A stretch of 64,000 nucleotides of DNA from Ancylothrix sp. D3o (GCF_025370775.1 NZ_JAMXEX010000002.1:372001-436000); one strand, 5' to 3'. Shown: positions 46,186-55,078, counted from the stretch's first letter. Notes: a model not told the origin generated them from the sequence alone. Numbers and translations are program-made.

Positions 46186-46995
46186 CTAATTTTGCTCTTT
46201 TTCTAACTCCCTTGAAATTTCTCGAACTCGCTCAATATCTAGCTCAACAATTTCTGCAATAGATTCCACAGAATCACCTCGGCGTAACATATTTTTGACA
46301 ATTTTTAAGTTTTTTTGATCTTCCACTTGAGCAGTAACCTCTGCCGAAATTTCTTGATACAAACGAGTTTGTTTAATATCATCTACTCCAAACATAGCCG
46401 CTAATTCCTCCTTTGTTTTGTTGACAAACTTGTACACAATCACCGTATCTATTAATTTTAGAACATCAATTCGAGTTTGTTCTTCTGATACCTCCTGCTC
46501 AGTTCGTTGTCTTAATTCCCTGACTATTTCCGGGGCTGTATTTTCTGCACACAGCATCAACTGAATAATTTTCAAACCAATGGAAGAAAACCCCTCGACA
46601 GTCAATTCATCCAAATAAACCCGCGTCACCTTAAAAGAATTCAGCAAATCTTGATAAGGTAAAACCTCCGTAGGTTCCTGACTGCGAGTTTCATAAATCA
46701 CCACAGCGCGCCAATCTTGCGCCGGATTATTTTGATGAAGATAAACAAAAATCTCCGCAAATAAACCCGAATAAACCTTTGGATCGCGGCGAAATTGTAC
46801 CTCCACAAAATACACCGGCTTCTCTATATCTTCCACAACCGGCACAAACAAACCATCAATTCTAAAAGCAGTTTGTTTCAACTCTACAGAGTCAAATCGA
46901 TAATTTAATGCTTCCTCAGCCGGCCTTCCAATTAACTCAAAAAAACTACTAGGAAGCTGTTTAAATAAACTATAAAAAATAGGGTCTGTTTTCAT
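46186..46995 (-). CDS. Rpn-family nuclease (DUF2887-type, PD-(D/E)XK)
   Basis: A 269-residue protein; start at ATG 46995 with AGGAG upstream. The N-terminal segment MKTDPIFYSLFKQLPSSFF, then FRIDGLFVP (catalytic Asp) and VYFVEVQFRRDP (E-x-Q) form the nuclease core. The C terminus is helical and charged. Rpn-type nucleases are linked to recombination and, more recently, to phage defence. The location inside a Dnd island makes a defence link plausible, though these genes are widespread in cyanobacteria. Confidence 0.82.
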   Translation of the reverse strand: MKTDPIFYSLFKQLPSSFFELIGRPAEEALNYRFDSVELKQTAFRIDGLFVPVVEDIEKPVYFVEVQFRRDPKVYSGLFAEIFVYLHQNNPAQDWRAVVIYETRSQEPTEVLPYQDLLNSFKVTRVYLDELTVEGFSSIGLKIIQLMLCAENTAPEIVRELRQRTEQEVSEEQTRIDVLKLIDTVIVYKFVNKTKEELAAMFGVDDIKQTRLYQEISAEVTAQVEDQKNLKIVKNMLRRGDSVESIAEIVELDIERVREISRELEKEQN

Positions 46996-47018
46996 AAAAA
47001 CTGCACTCCTGATATTTT

Positions 47019-47080
47019 CGGGCCGGTCTTGGCCATTTGGCGGGCCGGTGTTGGCCATCTGGCGGGCCGGTCAAGCCATG
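47019..47080. repeat. Short tandem repeat (2.8 x 22 bp) upstream of the Rpn gene
   Basis: Units start at 47019, 47041 and 47063, each CGGGCCGGT.TTGGCCAT.TGG or a truncated form. They lie just upstream of the Rpn ribosome site, so they would be in its leader. Confidence 0.65.
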
Positions 47081-47168
47081 TAAAGATTTGAAAACCCAAC
47101 CTTGACACAACAATAGCATAACCGATAAGTTTTAAAAAACCACTTCAAGTTTCACAAAACTTAAAGCC

Positions 47169-48773
47169 ATGACCCCAAGCACCCCTGACTCCGCCGGCCA
47201 CATTTCCGCCAATATCCACCAAAAACAAAAAGAAGAACAGCAAAACTTAGCCCTCTTACTCGACAGCCAACTTTCACGAAACAATCAAATATTAGTCCAA
47301 AAAACCCAAATGGGAAACACCGAAGCCTACATCGGTTCAGTAAGCCTAGAATGGTTAGAAAGCCGAGTTAGATTCGCCTCCCAACTACCTCTTTTTCGCC
47401 AAAAACATGACCCCACAACCGACAACATAATCCGCGATGAAGACACCGCCGACGAGCTTTTTCAACGCCCCCTAGACTGGTCACGCCAAGCCTCCCTCGC
47501 CCAATATTTAATCGGCAGAAAAAACCACAAATTCCCCGCCGTCTTAGTCGTCCAAAACCCGCCCTGGGTAGACCATCCCAGCGCCCCAGAATGGGACAAA
47601 AACGGAGTGGCTACCCAATCAGCCACTAACTTTATCCCCCTCGATAAAGACAAAACTATCGGCCTTTTAGACATCTCAGAAGACATCGCCATTTACGCCT
47701 TAGATGGGCAACACCGGCTCATGGGAATTCAAGGCTTAATTAGTATCATAAAAACCGGAAAATTGCAACCCTTTAATAAATTTAAAAAGCCGGTGGGAAG
47801 CGCCATAACCACAGAGCAACTCCTAGAAAAATATCAACTCACCTACAGCCAATTACAAAACCTCGCCAGAGAAAAAATCGGCATAGAATTTATCCCCGCC
47901 GTCACTCAAGGAGAAACCCGCGAAGACGCAAGTCGAAGAGTGCGTTCAATCTTCGTTCATGTTAACTTAATGGCCGTCAATTTAAGCCAAGGACAACTAG
48001 CATTATTAAACGAAGACGACGGCTTCTCAATTATCGCCCGCAAAATAGCCGTCAGCCACCCATTATTTAAAGCCAAAAAAGGCAGAAACCCCCGCGTCAA
48101 TTGGGATAGCGCCACCGTCGCCGCCAAATCAACCGTATTAACCACCCTCCAAGCCTTAAAAGAAATGTCGGAACGCTATTTAAGCCATAAATTCCCCCAT
48201 TGGAAACCCATCGACAAAAAAGGCTTAATCCCCCTCCGTCCCGACGACGAAGAATTAGAAGAAGGAATCAAAGAATTTAATTTTTTATTTGATAATCTTT
48301 CCGAATTATTCAGCTATCAAAAACTAGAAGAAGGAAACGAAACACCCCAAATGCGCCGGTTTAGTTTTGAAAAAGACGGAGGCGAAGGCAATATTTTATT
48401 TCGTCCCATCGGACAAGTAGCCCTCGCCCAAGCATTAGGAATTTTGATTTTCAAAAAACACCATTCCCCCAAACAAGTCTTTCAAAAACTGCGCCGGTTT
48501 GATATAGATGGCGGTTTCAGTAATATGGAATTCCCACAATCATTATGGTATGGAGTTCTCTACGATCCCAACAAAAAACGCATTTTAGTTTCAGGAAAAG
48601 AATTAGCCACAAGATTATTAATTTACATTTTGGGAGGAATTGAAGATGATTTAGAACGCGCCGAACTGCGATTAGAATTAGCAGAATCCCGAACAATTGA
48701 AGGAAAAGCAATCAATTTTGAAGGCAAATTTGTCCAACCAAAAGCCGTAGGTTTGCCCCCCATTTTAGTATAG
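47169..48773 (+). CDS. DndB-family DGQHR protein 3
   Basis: A 534-residue protein with the signature ALDGQHRLMGIQGL near residue 180. It is longer than DndB, with an extra C-terminal domain (ERAELRLELAESRTIEGKAIN). The N-terminal SRNNQILVQKTQMG and EWLESRV resemble Dnd-associated DGQHR proteins. VNLMAVNLSQGQLALLNEDDGF is shared with generic DGQHR proteins. It is the only plus-strand gene in this half of the island. A role in regulation or in discriminating modified DNA is inferred from the family. Confidence 0.83.
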   Translation: MTPSTPDSAGHISANIHQKQKEEQQNLALLLDSQLSRNNQILVQKTQMGNTEAYIGSVSLEWLESRVRFASQLPLFRQKHDPTTDNIIRDEDTADELFQRPLDWSRQASLAQYLIGRKNHKFPAVLVVQNPPWVDHPSAPEWDKNGVATQSATNFIPLDKDKTIGLLDISEDIAIYALDGQHRLMGIQGLISIIKTGKLQPFNKFKKPVGSAITTEQLLEKYQLTYSQLQNLAREKIGIEFIPAVTQGETREDASRRVRSIFVHVNLMAVNLSQGQLALLNEDDGFSIIARKIAVSHPLFKAKKGRNPRVNWDSATVAAKSTVLTTLQALKEMSERYLSHKFPHWKPIDKKGLIPLRPDDEELEEGIKEFNFLFDNLSELFSYQKLEEGNETPQMRRFSFEKDGGEGNILFRPIGQVALAQALGILIFKKHHSPKQVFQKLRRFDIDGGFSNMEFPQSLWYGVLYDPNKKRILVSGKELATRLLIYILGGIEDDLERAELRLELAESRTIEGKAINFEGKFVQPKAVGLPPILV

Positions 48774-48786
48774 CTGCAAAAACCCA

Positions 48787-48810
48787 GTGGGGCGGGCATC
48801 TTGCCCGCCA
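48787..48810. repeat. Dispersed palindromic repeat
   Basis: GTGGGGCGGGCATCTTGCCC then GCCA, a member of the palindromic family at 41768. Confidence 0.65.
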
Positions 48811-48844
48811 TTACCCATTACCCCCCCTCATATCTCACCCCCAA

Positions 48845-49312
48845 TCAAGTCAAAAACCGGCTCAAATCAAAATCCTCCACCGGCTCAATATCCTTTTGCC
48901 TTTCCTCCACCATAACCAACAAAAGACGCTCCGTATAATCCACCGCACCGCGAAACTCTTCCCGCAAAATTTCTAAGCCGCCATTCGCATATTCCTCAAA
49001 AATTTGAACTCGTATTTCCTCAGCCTTAATATCAACCGGCGACAAAACTTTTAGATCTTTTATTTCCGTAACAGCCAACAACTTAATCACACAATCATAA
49101 CCACGATTAATAAAAATATTAACATCAATAGGAGCCGGTTCTCTTGCCACTTCTCCCAAAGGCAAACGCTTTTTTTTCCGCGCACCCAAACTTGCCGCAA
49201 AAACCATCGCATCCGCATAAGTTTGAAACGGGCCGGTGGTTTCCTCTCCATCCACCAAAGCCTTAACTAAATCCGCCTTATTTTTAGCAATTCTAATTCG
49301 ACTTGCACCCAT
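48845..49312 (-). CDS. DNA phosphorothioation-associated protein 4-like
   Basis: A 155-residue protein beginning MGASRIRIAKNKADLVKALV, followed by GPFQTYADAMVFAASLGAR, a combination I associate with Dnd system-associated protein 4. The C-terminal part (EEYANGGLEILREEF) is helical. No catalytic motif is seen. Its presence next to dnd genes supports the naming. The biochemical role is unknown. Confidence 0.75.
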   Translation of the reverse strand: MGASRIRIAKNKADLVKALVDGEETTGPFQTYADAMVFAASLGARKKKRLPLGEVAREPAPIDVNIFINRGYDCVIKLLAVTEIKDLKVLSPVDIKAEEIRVQIFEEYANGGLEILREEFRGAVDYTERLLLVMVEERQKDIEPVEDFDLSRFLT

Positions 49313-49350
49313 ATTTCCCCTCTAAACCCTAACTTAAATCTAACTACTAT

Positions 49351-49989
49351 CTAACTAAAAGTTTGGATTAGCCAGCGCAAAATTTCCCCATTATCTCCCT
49401 CACGGCTGCGTTGCACAGCCTCCTCAACAATAGCTATAGATAACCCAGGCAAAACTTGCGACTCTTTAATTTCTCCACTGCGTCCCTCCCCCATTCCAAA
49501 AGCAATAACTTTTAAGTCAATTGCATCAACTACCCAATATTCTCGCACATTTGCCCGTTCATAAAGTAACCGCTTGCGCCCCAAATCCTCACTTAAAGAA
49601 GAAGCAGCAATTTCTACAACTAAAGTCGGCGGATCATATTGATTTAAATCCACAGGAGAATCACTATCATCTGGTATCTTTAGATCAGACCCAATATAAA
49701 AAGCCACATCAGGCTGAAATTCATCTAACCCAGCTTTTCTGAAACTTGTATTTGAAAACTCCACAAAGACTATATTTCTGATGGCCGCAAAATAAGCCAC
49801 AACATAAGGAATAATAGAATTTCGCCGTCCGTGACGTGGCCCAACAGGTGACATTTCAACCCTCATATATCCTTGATAATAATAAAACTTAGCCTTCTCA
49901 TATTTCGGCTCATTTGCCAATGCCAAAAACTCCTCCCAGCTAACCTTCACCCAATTATCAGTCCCGATATTTTGCTCTGTAATTATCAT
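49351..49989 (-). CDS. Uma2-family endonuclease 2
   Basis: A 212-residue Uma2 protein, start at ATG 49989 with GAGG nearby; an open upstream extension overlaps a repeat and is excluded. Landmarks are SWEEFLALANEPKYEKAKFYY, EMSPVGPRHG, FQPDVAFYI, the core PPTLVVEIAASSLSEDLGRK and REYWVVDAIDLKVIAF. It is only distantly similar to the Uma2 at 5675. It lies inside the Dnd island but is probably a passenger, as this family is very common. Confidence 0.84.
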   Translation of the reverse strand: MIITEQNIGTDNWVKVSWEEFLALANEPKYEKAKFYYYQGYMRVEMSPVGPRHGRRNSIIPYVVAYFAAIRNIVFVEFSNTSFRKAGLDEFQPDVAFYIGSDLKIPDDSDSPVDLNQYDPPTLVVEIAASSLSEDLGRKRLLYERANVREYWVVDAIDLKVIAFGMGEGRSGEIKESQVLPGLSIAIVEEAVQRSREGDNGEILRWLIQTFS

Positions 49990-50112
49990 AAACCTAAATT
50001 CCTCAAAAATTGCCCTAAAAAAATTATAGCAATTTGGCTGTAAAAACCCGGTTTCTGTAAAAGCGATACCCCTTGTAGAACATCTATCCCAGATGTCATG
50101 GCGCCAGCTTCT

Positions 50113-50172
50113 GTGGCGCAGGCATCCTGCCTGCGAGTAGGGCAGCAATCGCAGGCAGGGTGCCGGCGCCAC
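50113..50172. repeat. Head-to-head pair of palindromic repeats forming a long hairpin
   Basis: Two 24-bp arms (50113-50136, 50149-50172) pair with two mismatches around a 12-nt loop. Each arm is itself a member of the GGCAnnnTGCC family, so this is an inverted doublet like the BIME doublets of REP sequences. It lies in the 240-bp gap between the SMC ATPase end and the Uma2 gene. Confidence 0.75.
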
Positions 50173-50227
50173 TGGGGATTGCAATTACCCCCCCTGATCC
50201 GGCTTTTTGAAATACCCTTATTAAATC

Positions 50228-52309
50228 TTAAAAACCCAAACCATTCCCACGTTCCACCTCAACAATCTCCGTATAATCAAACTCATTCTGACTTTGCCGA
50301 ACCAAAGAATAACGCACCCCATTAAGCTCAATAAAATCCTCCTCAAAATCCGGTTTAGACGAATAATAAACCAACACATACTCCCGCCCAATAAAACTCG
50401 CCATCTCCTCAGCAACCTCCCCACGCCATTGAGTTTTCGTTACCAAAACCACCAACTGATTAGCCAACTTTGGCAAACAATTCGCCACCCGGCGCCGCGA
50501 AATTTCATCTAAACTACCAAACGGAGAATCCATCACAATTGGAAACGTACTACTATCCGGGCCCATCAAAGTATTACGCTTACTCCAATCCCTCACCCTA
50601 TCAACAATACCCCCAATAAAAGACAAACATAAAATTTGATTTTCCCCCGTCGAAGCAGCCACCGGCCACTCAACATCCCCAACATTTTCCACCAAAGTTA
50701 ACTCATATTTCTCATTCAACCTTGGCAAATAAGGAGTAAAAGAAATCCCCCGAAAAATCTCCTGAACCCGCAACTCCAACTGTAAACGAAACTGCCGATC
50801 CAAACGATTTTTCACCTCAACAAGCCGGTCAATCGCATCTTGGGCCGCCGCAATTCTTCGCTGCGCCAAAACCTGGCGTATTTCCTGCATTCTTTGCTTA
50901 TCAATTTCCTTACCCAACCGCGTAATTTCCCCATTCAAACTATGAATTTGCTGCTCATTTGACCCCAACTCCTTATTTAACTCACTCACCTTTTTATCAA
51001 TATCATCCAACCGGCGCTGCAACAAACTTACATCCTCATCAGGAAAATTGCGTAACTTATTCTTCACATCATCAAGCTGATTTTCCACCTCAGAAAGCTG
51101 CACCCGACAATCATTAATTATTGCCTGTTGCCGGTCAAATTCCCCCCACAACTCCACCCCTTGCTTATCAACATCATCAACCAAAACCCCCATCCGAATA
51201 GCCGCCTCCTCCACCTGTTCCGCACCGGCTTTTTCCATCCACTCCTCAACCAAATGACGACCATGCGAACCCTCATCTAAATCCGCCCCACAAATACACT
51301 TTCCCCTCTCCAACAAATCAAAAACAAACTGTTGCTTAATCCCCACCGGCAACTCACCACTAGCCCGCAAACCCCCCACCAAACCCCGAAACTCCGCCGT
51401 TAAATCCCCCAACCAAACCGCATAACCACGCCCAGAAATCGCCCGTTTAATAGCATTCTTCCCCTGACGAATTTGCAGATCCAGCCCACTTTTTTGCCCC
51501 TCCAACTGATTCCGCAACTGTTGTAAATTATCCGCACCTTCCAACTCCAAACGCCGACCACCAATCGTCTTTTTAATCTCCCCTTGATCCTCCAATTCCT
51601 GCTGAATTTCCCCTTGTCTTTGCATCAAACGTTCAACTTCCTGCTCAAAATTCTGCTTATCCCTCAACAACTTTTTCGTTTCATAATCCCCAAACCCCCT
51701 TAAATCAGTTTCCAAAGACTTTTTCGCCTCCCCCAAATGACGAATCGAGCGATTTAAAACCTCAACCCCCAATAACTCCTTAGTCGCCTCCGCAATTTCA
51801 CCCTTTTTTTCAAAACGCACAATTTGCTCAATTCTCTCCCCATCAAAAAAGAAATATTTATGCAAACTTTCCGGCAAAATCCTACCAATAATATCCTCTG
51901 GAGGTTGAGGCGGAACAATCCACCGGCCCCCATCCGCCTCTATCAACATCTTTAACTCACTTTTCCCTCTTTCAAAACCTCCATCCGCATTTTTATAAGC
52001 CCGACAAATACGCTGAGCCCGATAACGTTTATGATCATGTTCAAACAAAACCTCCACCCAACAAGCCACCCCATTACCCACCTCAACTTCCGCCAAAGCA
52101 CGTTTATTAACTAACTGCTCTTCCGCCGCAAAAGCCGCCGTAAACCTCTCATAAAGCACCCAAGTAAACCCATTCATCAAAGTAGTTTTACCGGCCCCAT
52201 TATTGCCATGTAAAATCGTCGTATTCCGTTCCCCACCAGCCAACTTAATCTCTGGCGTTTTCCCAAAAAACTGTCTAAAATTACAAAGAACAATCGAAAT
52301 AAGTTTCAT
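50228..52309 (-). CDS. DndD-like SMC/RecF-type ATPase (Dnd-associated)
   Basis: A 693-residue ATPase related to DndD but distinct. Walker A is HGNNGAGKTTLMNGF near residue 35; KYFFFDGERIEQIVRFE is the DGE(R/Q) segment also seen in DndD. Coiled coils fill about 200-290 and 400-520, with KCICGADLD (C-x-C) near residue 330 as a half zinc hook. The signature is STGENQILCLSFIGG and Walker B is IVMDSPFGSLDE. It forms an operon with a 61-residue gene and the helicase. In known Dnd or phosphorothioate-dependent systems, large ATPases act in restriction, which is the likely role here. Confidence 0.83.
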   Translation of the reverse strand: MKLISIVLCNFRQFFGKTPEIKLAGGERNTTILHGNNGAGKTTLMNGFTWVLYERFTAAFAAEEQLVNKRALAEVEVGNGVACWVEVLFEHDHKRYRAQRICRAYKNADGGFERGKSELKMLIEADGGRWIVPPQPPEDIIGRILPESLHKYFFFDGERIEQIVRFEKKGEIAEATKELLGVEVLNRSIRHLGEAKKSLETDLRGFGDYETKKLLRDKQNFEQEVERLMQRQGEIQQELEDQGEIKKTIGGRRLELEGADNLQQLRNQLEGQKSGLDLQIRQGKNAIKRAISGRGYAVWLGDLTAEFRGLVGGLRASGELPVGIKQQFVFDLLERGKCICGADLDEGSHGRHLVEEWMEKAGAEQVEEAAIRMGVLVDDVDKQGVELWGEFDRQQAIINDCRVQLSEVENQLDDVKNKLRNFPDEDVSLLQRRLDDIDKKVSELNKELGSNEQQIHSLNGEITRLGKEIDKQRMQEIRQVLAQRRIAAAQDAIDRLVEVKNRLDRQFRLQLELRVQEIFRGISFTPYLPRLNEKYELTLVENVGDVEWPVAASTGENQILCLSFIGGIVDRVRDWSKRNTLMGPDSSTFPIVMDSPFGSLDEISRRRVANCLPKLANQLVVLVTKTQWRGEVAEEMASFIGREYVLVYYSSKPDFEEDFIELNGVRYSLVRQSQNEFDYTEIVEVERGNGLGF

Positions 52310-52324
52310 TATTTAATAACATCC

Positions 52325-52510
52325 TTATTGAATAACTTCCTTAACAACCTTCAAAATATCATCATTAATCCGAGGATTTTTTAAATAAAGCTTTTCCTTC
52401 TCCATTTCCAACACCCGCTCAATAATTTCTCTCACCTCTGGCGGCGCTTTTGTAATCGGTTCTTGTATATCCTGCATCGAATCTTGCATCATCTTTTTTT
52501 TCTCTCCCAA
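52325..52510 (-). CDS. Small acidic helical protein between helicase and ATPase genes
   Basis: A 61-residue (or 54-residue from an internal Met) protein with a charged helix (VREIIERVLEMEKEKL) and tail PRINDDILKVVKEVIQ. It lies 15 bp before the ATPase gene and about 110 bp after the helicase. Small linkers of this kind often bridge subunits. I do not recognise it. Confidence 0.5.
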   Translation of the reverse strand: MGEKKKMMQDSMQDIQEPITKAPPEVREIIERVLEMEKEKLYLKNPRINDDILKVVKEVIQ

Positions 52511-52617
52511 AAAAATAAAAACCTCATTCTTTTATCCAAAATCTTACCACAGCCAAACCGGCCCAGACCCAACATTTACAAAAACTTTACCGCCCTCACC
52601 ACCAAAAACTCACTACT

Positions 52618-54006
52618 TCAAATATCCAACAAACCATACTGCCGTTGAAGCTCCAACAAAACCATCCTAGCCTGCCCAGAATTCTCTGCTAAATCCGCAA
52701 ATTCAAGAAACCTTTTCAACTCTTTTCGTAACAAATTGCGCTCCACATCCAAAGTTTCCCGACCCAAATCTGGAGGCTTAACAATCATATCAAACAAAGT
52801 AGCCCGAACCTTACCCGGATAAGGGCGTAAAATGCGACCACGACGCTGAATAAACTGCCGAGGATTCGTACTACTAGCCAAAATAACAGCCGATTGAATA
52901 GCAGGAATATCAACCCCCTCATCCAAACAACGAATCGCCACCAAACCTTGCAACTCCCCACATTCAAATTGCCGGCGTAACTTTTCCCTTTCCTTTAACG
53001 GAGTCATCGCCGTATAAGTATTAACCCGATAACCCAACTCCGAACCCAAAAGCCGCGAAACCGCAGCCAATTGTCGAGAGCTTTTCTGACTAATAGCCCC
53101 CTCAATAGAACCATCCCCACAATAAAAAAGAGTATGCGTTGTATTAAGCCGGTTTACCATCACCTTTCGCAGAGCATTTAACTTATTAGAAGCAGAAGCA
53201 ATAATCCGAGAACGCCGCATCAAAAGCGAAGTCACCACCTCATCATCAGCAAAATCTTCCCCACAGTCCATCAAAGCCCAACCTATCTTAGTAGTTAAAC
53301 GTAAATAAGCCTCAGTTTCCGCTTCCGTTAAATAAACCAAAATCGGATAATAAAGATAACGAACCAAAGCCCCTTGCCCAATAGCATCACCTAAAGTTAA
53401 TTCCGGTGCTAAAACCTGACCAAAATAGTCAAAAACCGCCTCAGTTCCCTCCTCATCAAAATAACGCTCAGGAGTAGCAGAAAGACCCAAACGCAGCCCA
53501 AAATTACGCGGTAAACATTCCCCCAACCTAGGCGAACCCAAATTATGAACCTCATCACCAACAATCAAACTTTTCGCCGGAAAAAACCGTAATTGAGACT
53601 GAAAAGACTCAGAAATCAAAGTTGCATTCGTAGTAATAACCGTCAAAAAAACCTGATGACCAGTTCTCACACTATAAAGCTGCCTAGAAAGTTCAACTTG
53701 CCAATTATTAACCGACTCAAAAGCCAAAACCGGCCTCAAATTAAACTTCTCACACTCCCGCGCCCATTGTGACACCAAATGCCGGTAAGGGCACACCACC
53801 AACAAAACCTGTAAATTAATTCTCTTATAAAGTTCCGTCACCAAAGCCAGAGCAGTAATAGTCTTCCCACTGCCCGTAGCCATCTTCAAAGTCCCGCGTC
53901 CTTGCGCCGCAAACCAATTAGCAACCGCCTGCTTTTGATATCCTCGCAAATTCAAAAACCCAGGAATTCTCGGAACCCCATAATTTCCCTCAAAAAAACC
54001 ATCCAT
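52618..54006 (-). CDS. DEAD/DEAH helicase, Dnd restriction-type
   Basis: A 462-residue superfamily 2 helicase. Motif I is MATGSGKTITAL near residue 43; motif II is VGDEVHNLG near 150; motif III region is LGLSATPERY; motif VI is QRRGRILRPY near 395. The first residues FEGNYGVPRIPGFLNLRGYQKQA and the overall length match the type annotated as a DNA phosphorothioation system restriction enzyme. There is no fused nuclease domain, so cleavage would need a partner. The ATG at 54006 is used; a GTG two codons earlier is possible. It is first in the operon with the small gene and the SMC ATPase. Confidence 0.85.
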   Translation of the reverse strand: MDGFFEGNYGVPRIPGFLNLRGYQKQAVANWFAAQGRGTLKMATGSGKTITALALVTELYKRINLQVLLVVCPYRHLVSQWARECEKFNLRPVLAFESVNNWQVELSRQLYSVRTGHQVFLTVITTNATLISESFQSQLRFFPAKSLIVGDEVHNLGSPRLGECLPRNFGLRLGLSATPERYFDEEGTEAVFDYFGQVLAPELTLGDAIGQGALVRYLYYPILVYLTEAETEAYLRLTTKIGWALMDCGEDFADDEVVTSLLMRRSRIIASASNKLNALRKVMVNRLNTTHTLFYCGDGSIEGAISQKSSRQLAAVSRLLGSELGYRVNTYTAMTPLKEREKLRRQFECGELQGLVAIRCLDEGVDIPAIQSAVILASSTNPRQFIQRRGRILRPYPGKVRATLFDMIVKPPDLGRETLDVERNLLRKELKRFLEFADLAENSGQARMVLLELQRQYGLLDI

Positions 54007-54026
54007 CAACACCCCACCCCCTCAAA

Positions 54027-54085
54027 ACACATCTGCATTTATCAGTGGAGCAGGCATCTTGCCTGCTTTACATCTGCGGTTAAAA
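54027..54085. repeat. Composite repeat: palindrome inside the ATCTGCG element
   Basis: ACATCTGCATTTATCA, then the palindrome GTGGAGCAGGCATCTTGCCT (54045-54068), then ACATCTGCGGTTAAAAAA. This shows the palindrome family nested in the other repeat family. Confidence 0.7.
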
Positions 54086-54216
54086 AACCCCCCAAAACCA
54101 AAAACCCAACCCTAATCTTATAACAACCCAAAGAACCAAACCTAAAAAAAACATCAAAAAACCCATAAAACCGCAACAACAGAGATAAAATCCATAAAAG
54201 GATAAAAAGTGCATCC

Positions 54217-54948
54217 ATGACCTACAGCCTAAGAATCCTAGACATCCCCGAAACCGAACGGCCCCGCGAACGCCTAATGAGCTACGGGCCAAAAACCCTA
54301 TCCACAGCCGAACTACTCGCCATCTTGCTTGGCACCGGCCAAGGCGCCGGCAAACTCTCAGCCATCGGACTCGGACAGCACATCTTGCAAAAACTCAGCG
54401 AAAACCAAAGAGATCCCCTAGCCGTTTTGCGAGACATAAGCGTACCCGAACTCACACAAATACACGGTATTGGGCCGGCCAAAGCCACCACAATTTTAGC
54501 CGCCGTCGAACTCGGAAAAAGAGTATTTCAATCTCGACCACCCGAAGCCGCAATCATTGAAAACCCCGACATTGCAGCCGCAGCCTTCAGCCATGACCTA
54601 ATGTGGCAACCTCAAGAACTTTTTGCAGTATTAATGTTAGATGTAAAAAACCGGCTAATTGCCAACAAAGTTATCACGATGGGAACAGCCACCGAAACCC
54701 TTGCCCATCCCCGCGAAATTTTTAGAGAAGTGATAAGGGCCGGTGCTACTCGTTTAATTGTCGCCCACAACCACCCCACCGGCCACGTTGAACCAAGCCC
54801 AGAAGATATTAGCCTTACTCGTCAACTGCTGGCCGGTGCCCAACTGCTGAGTATTCCCCTCCTCGACCACTTAATTTTAGGCAATGGCAACTACCAAAGT
54901 CTGCGGCAAAATACAACTCTCTGGGACGAATACCCCCAAGATGAGTAA
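54217..54948 (+). CDS. radC: RadC-family JAB-domain protein
   Basis: A 243-residue protein. The N-terminal helix-hairpin-helix ([19 protein letters not shown]) precedes the C-terminal JAB/MPN+ domain, whose zinc site is [20 protein letters not shown]. The protein is traditionally called a DNA repair protein, but no repair role has been firmly shown; the fold suggests a metalloprotease or DNA-processing role. The start ATG 54217 is clear. It borders the Dnd island and the tRNA-Val gene. Confidence 0.92.
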   Translation: MTYSLRILDIPETERPRERLMSYGPKTLSTAELLAILLGTGQGAGKLSAIGLGQHILQKLSENQRDPLAVLRDISVPELTQIHGIGPAKATTILAAVELGKRVFQSRPPEAAIIENPDIAAAAFSHDLMWQPQELFAVLMLDVKNRLIANKVITMGTATETLAHPREIFREVIRAGATRLIVAHNHPTGHVEPSPEDISLTRQLLAGAQLLSIPLLDHLILGNGNYQSLRQNTTLWDEYPQDE

Positions 54949-55006
54949 AATTTTTCTCGCATATAGTTGATTTTTGAGCAAGGCAGATGTTATATTAGAA
55001 GTCTGC

Positions 55007-55078
<72 letters not shown>

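Noticed and set aside
49351-50184. Longer Uma2 protein with an N-terminal extension to 50184
   Set aside because: The extension would translate the inverted repeat doublet, and an ATG with a ribosome site exists at 49989.
39280-54006. Classical dndFGH or SspE restriction genes
   Set aside because: None of the large genes matches the layout of DndF, DndG, DndH or SspE; the effector candidates are a helicase and an SMC-like ATPase.
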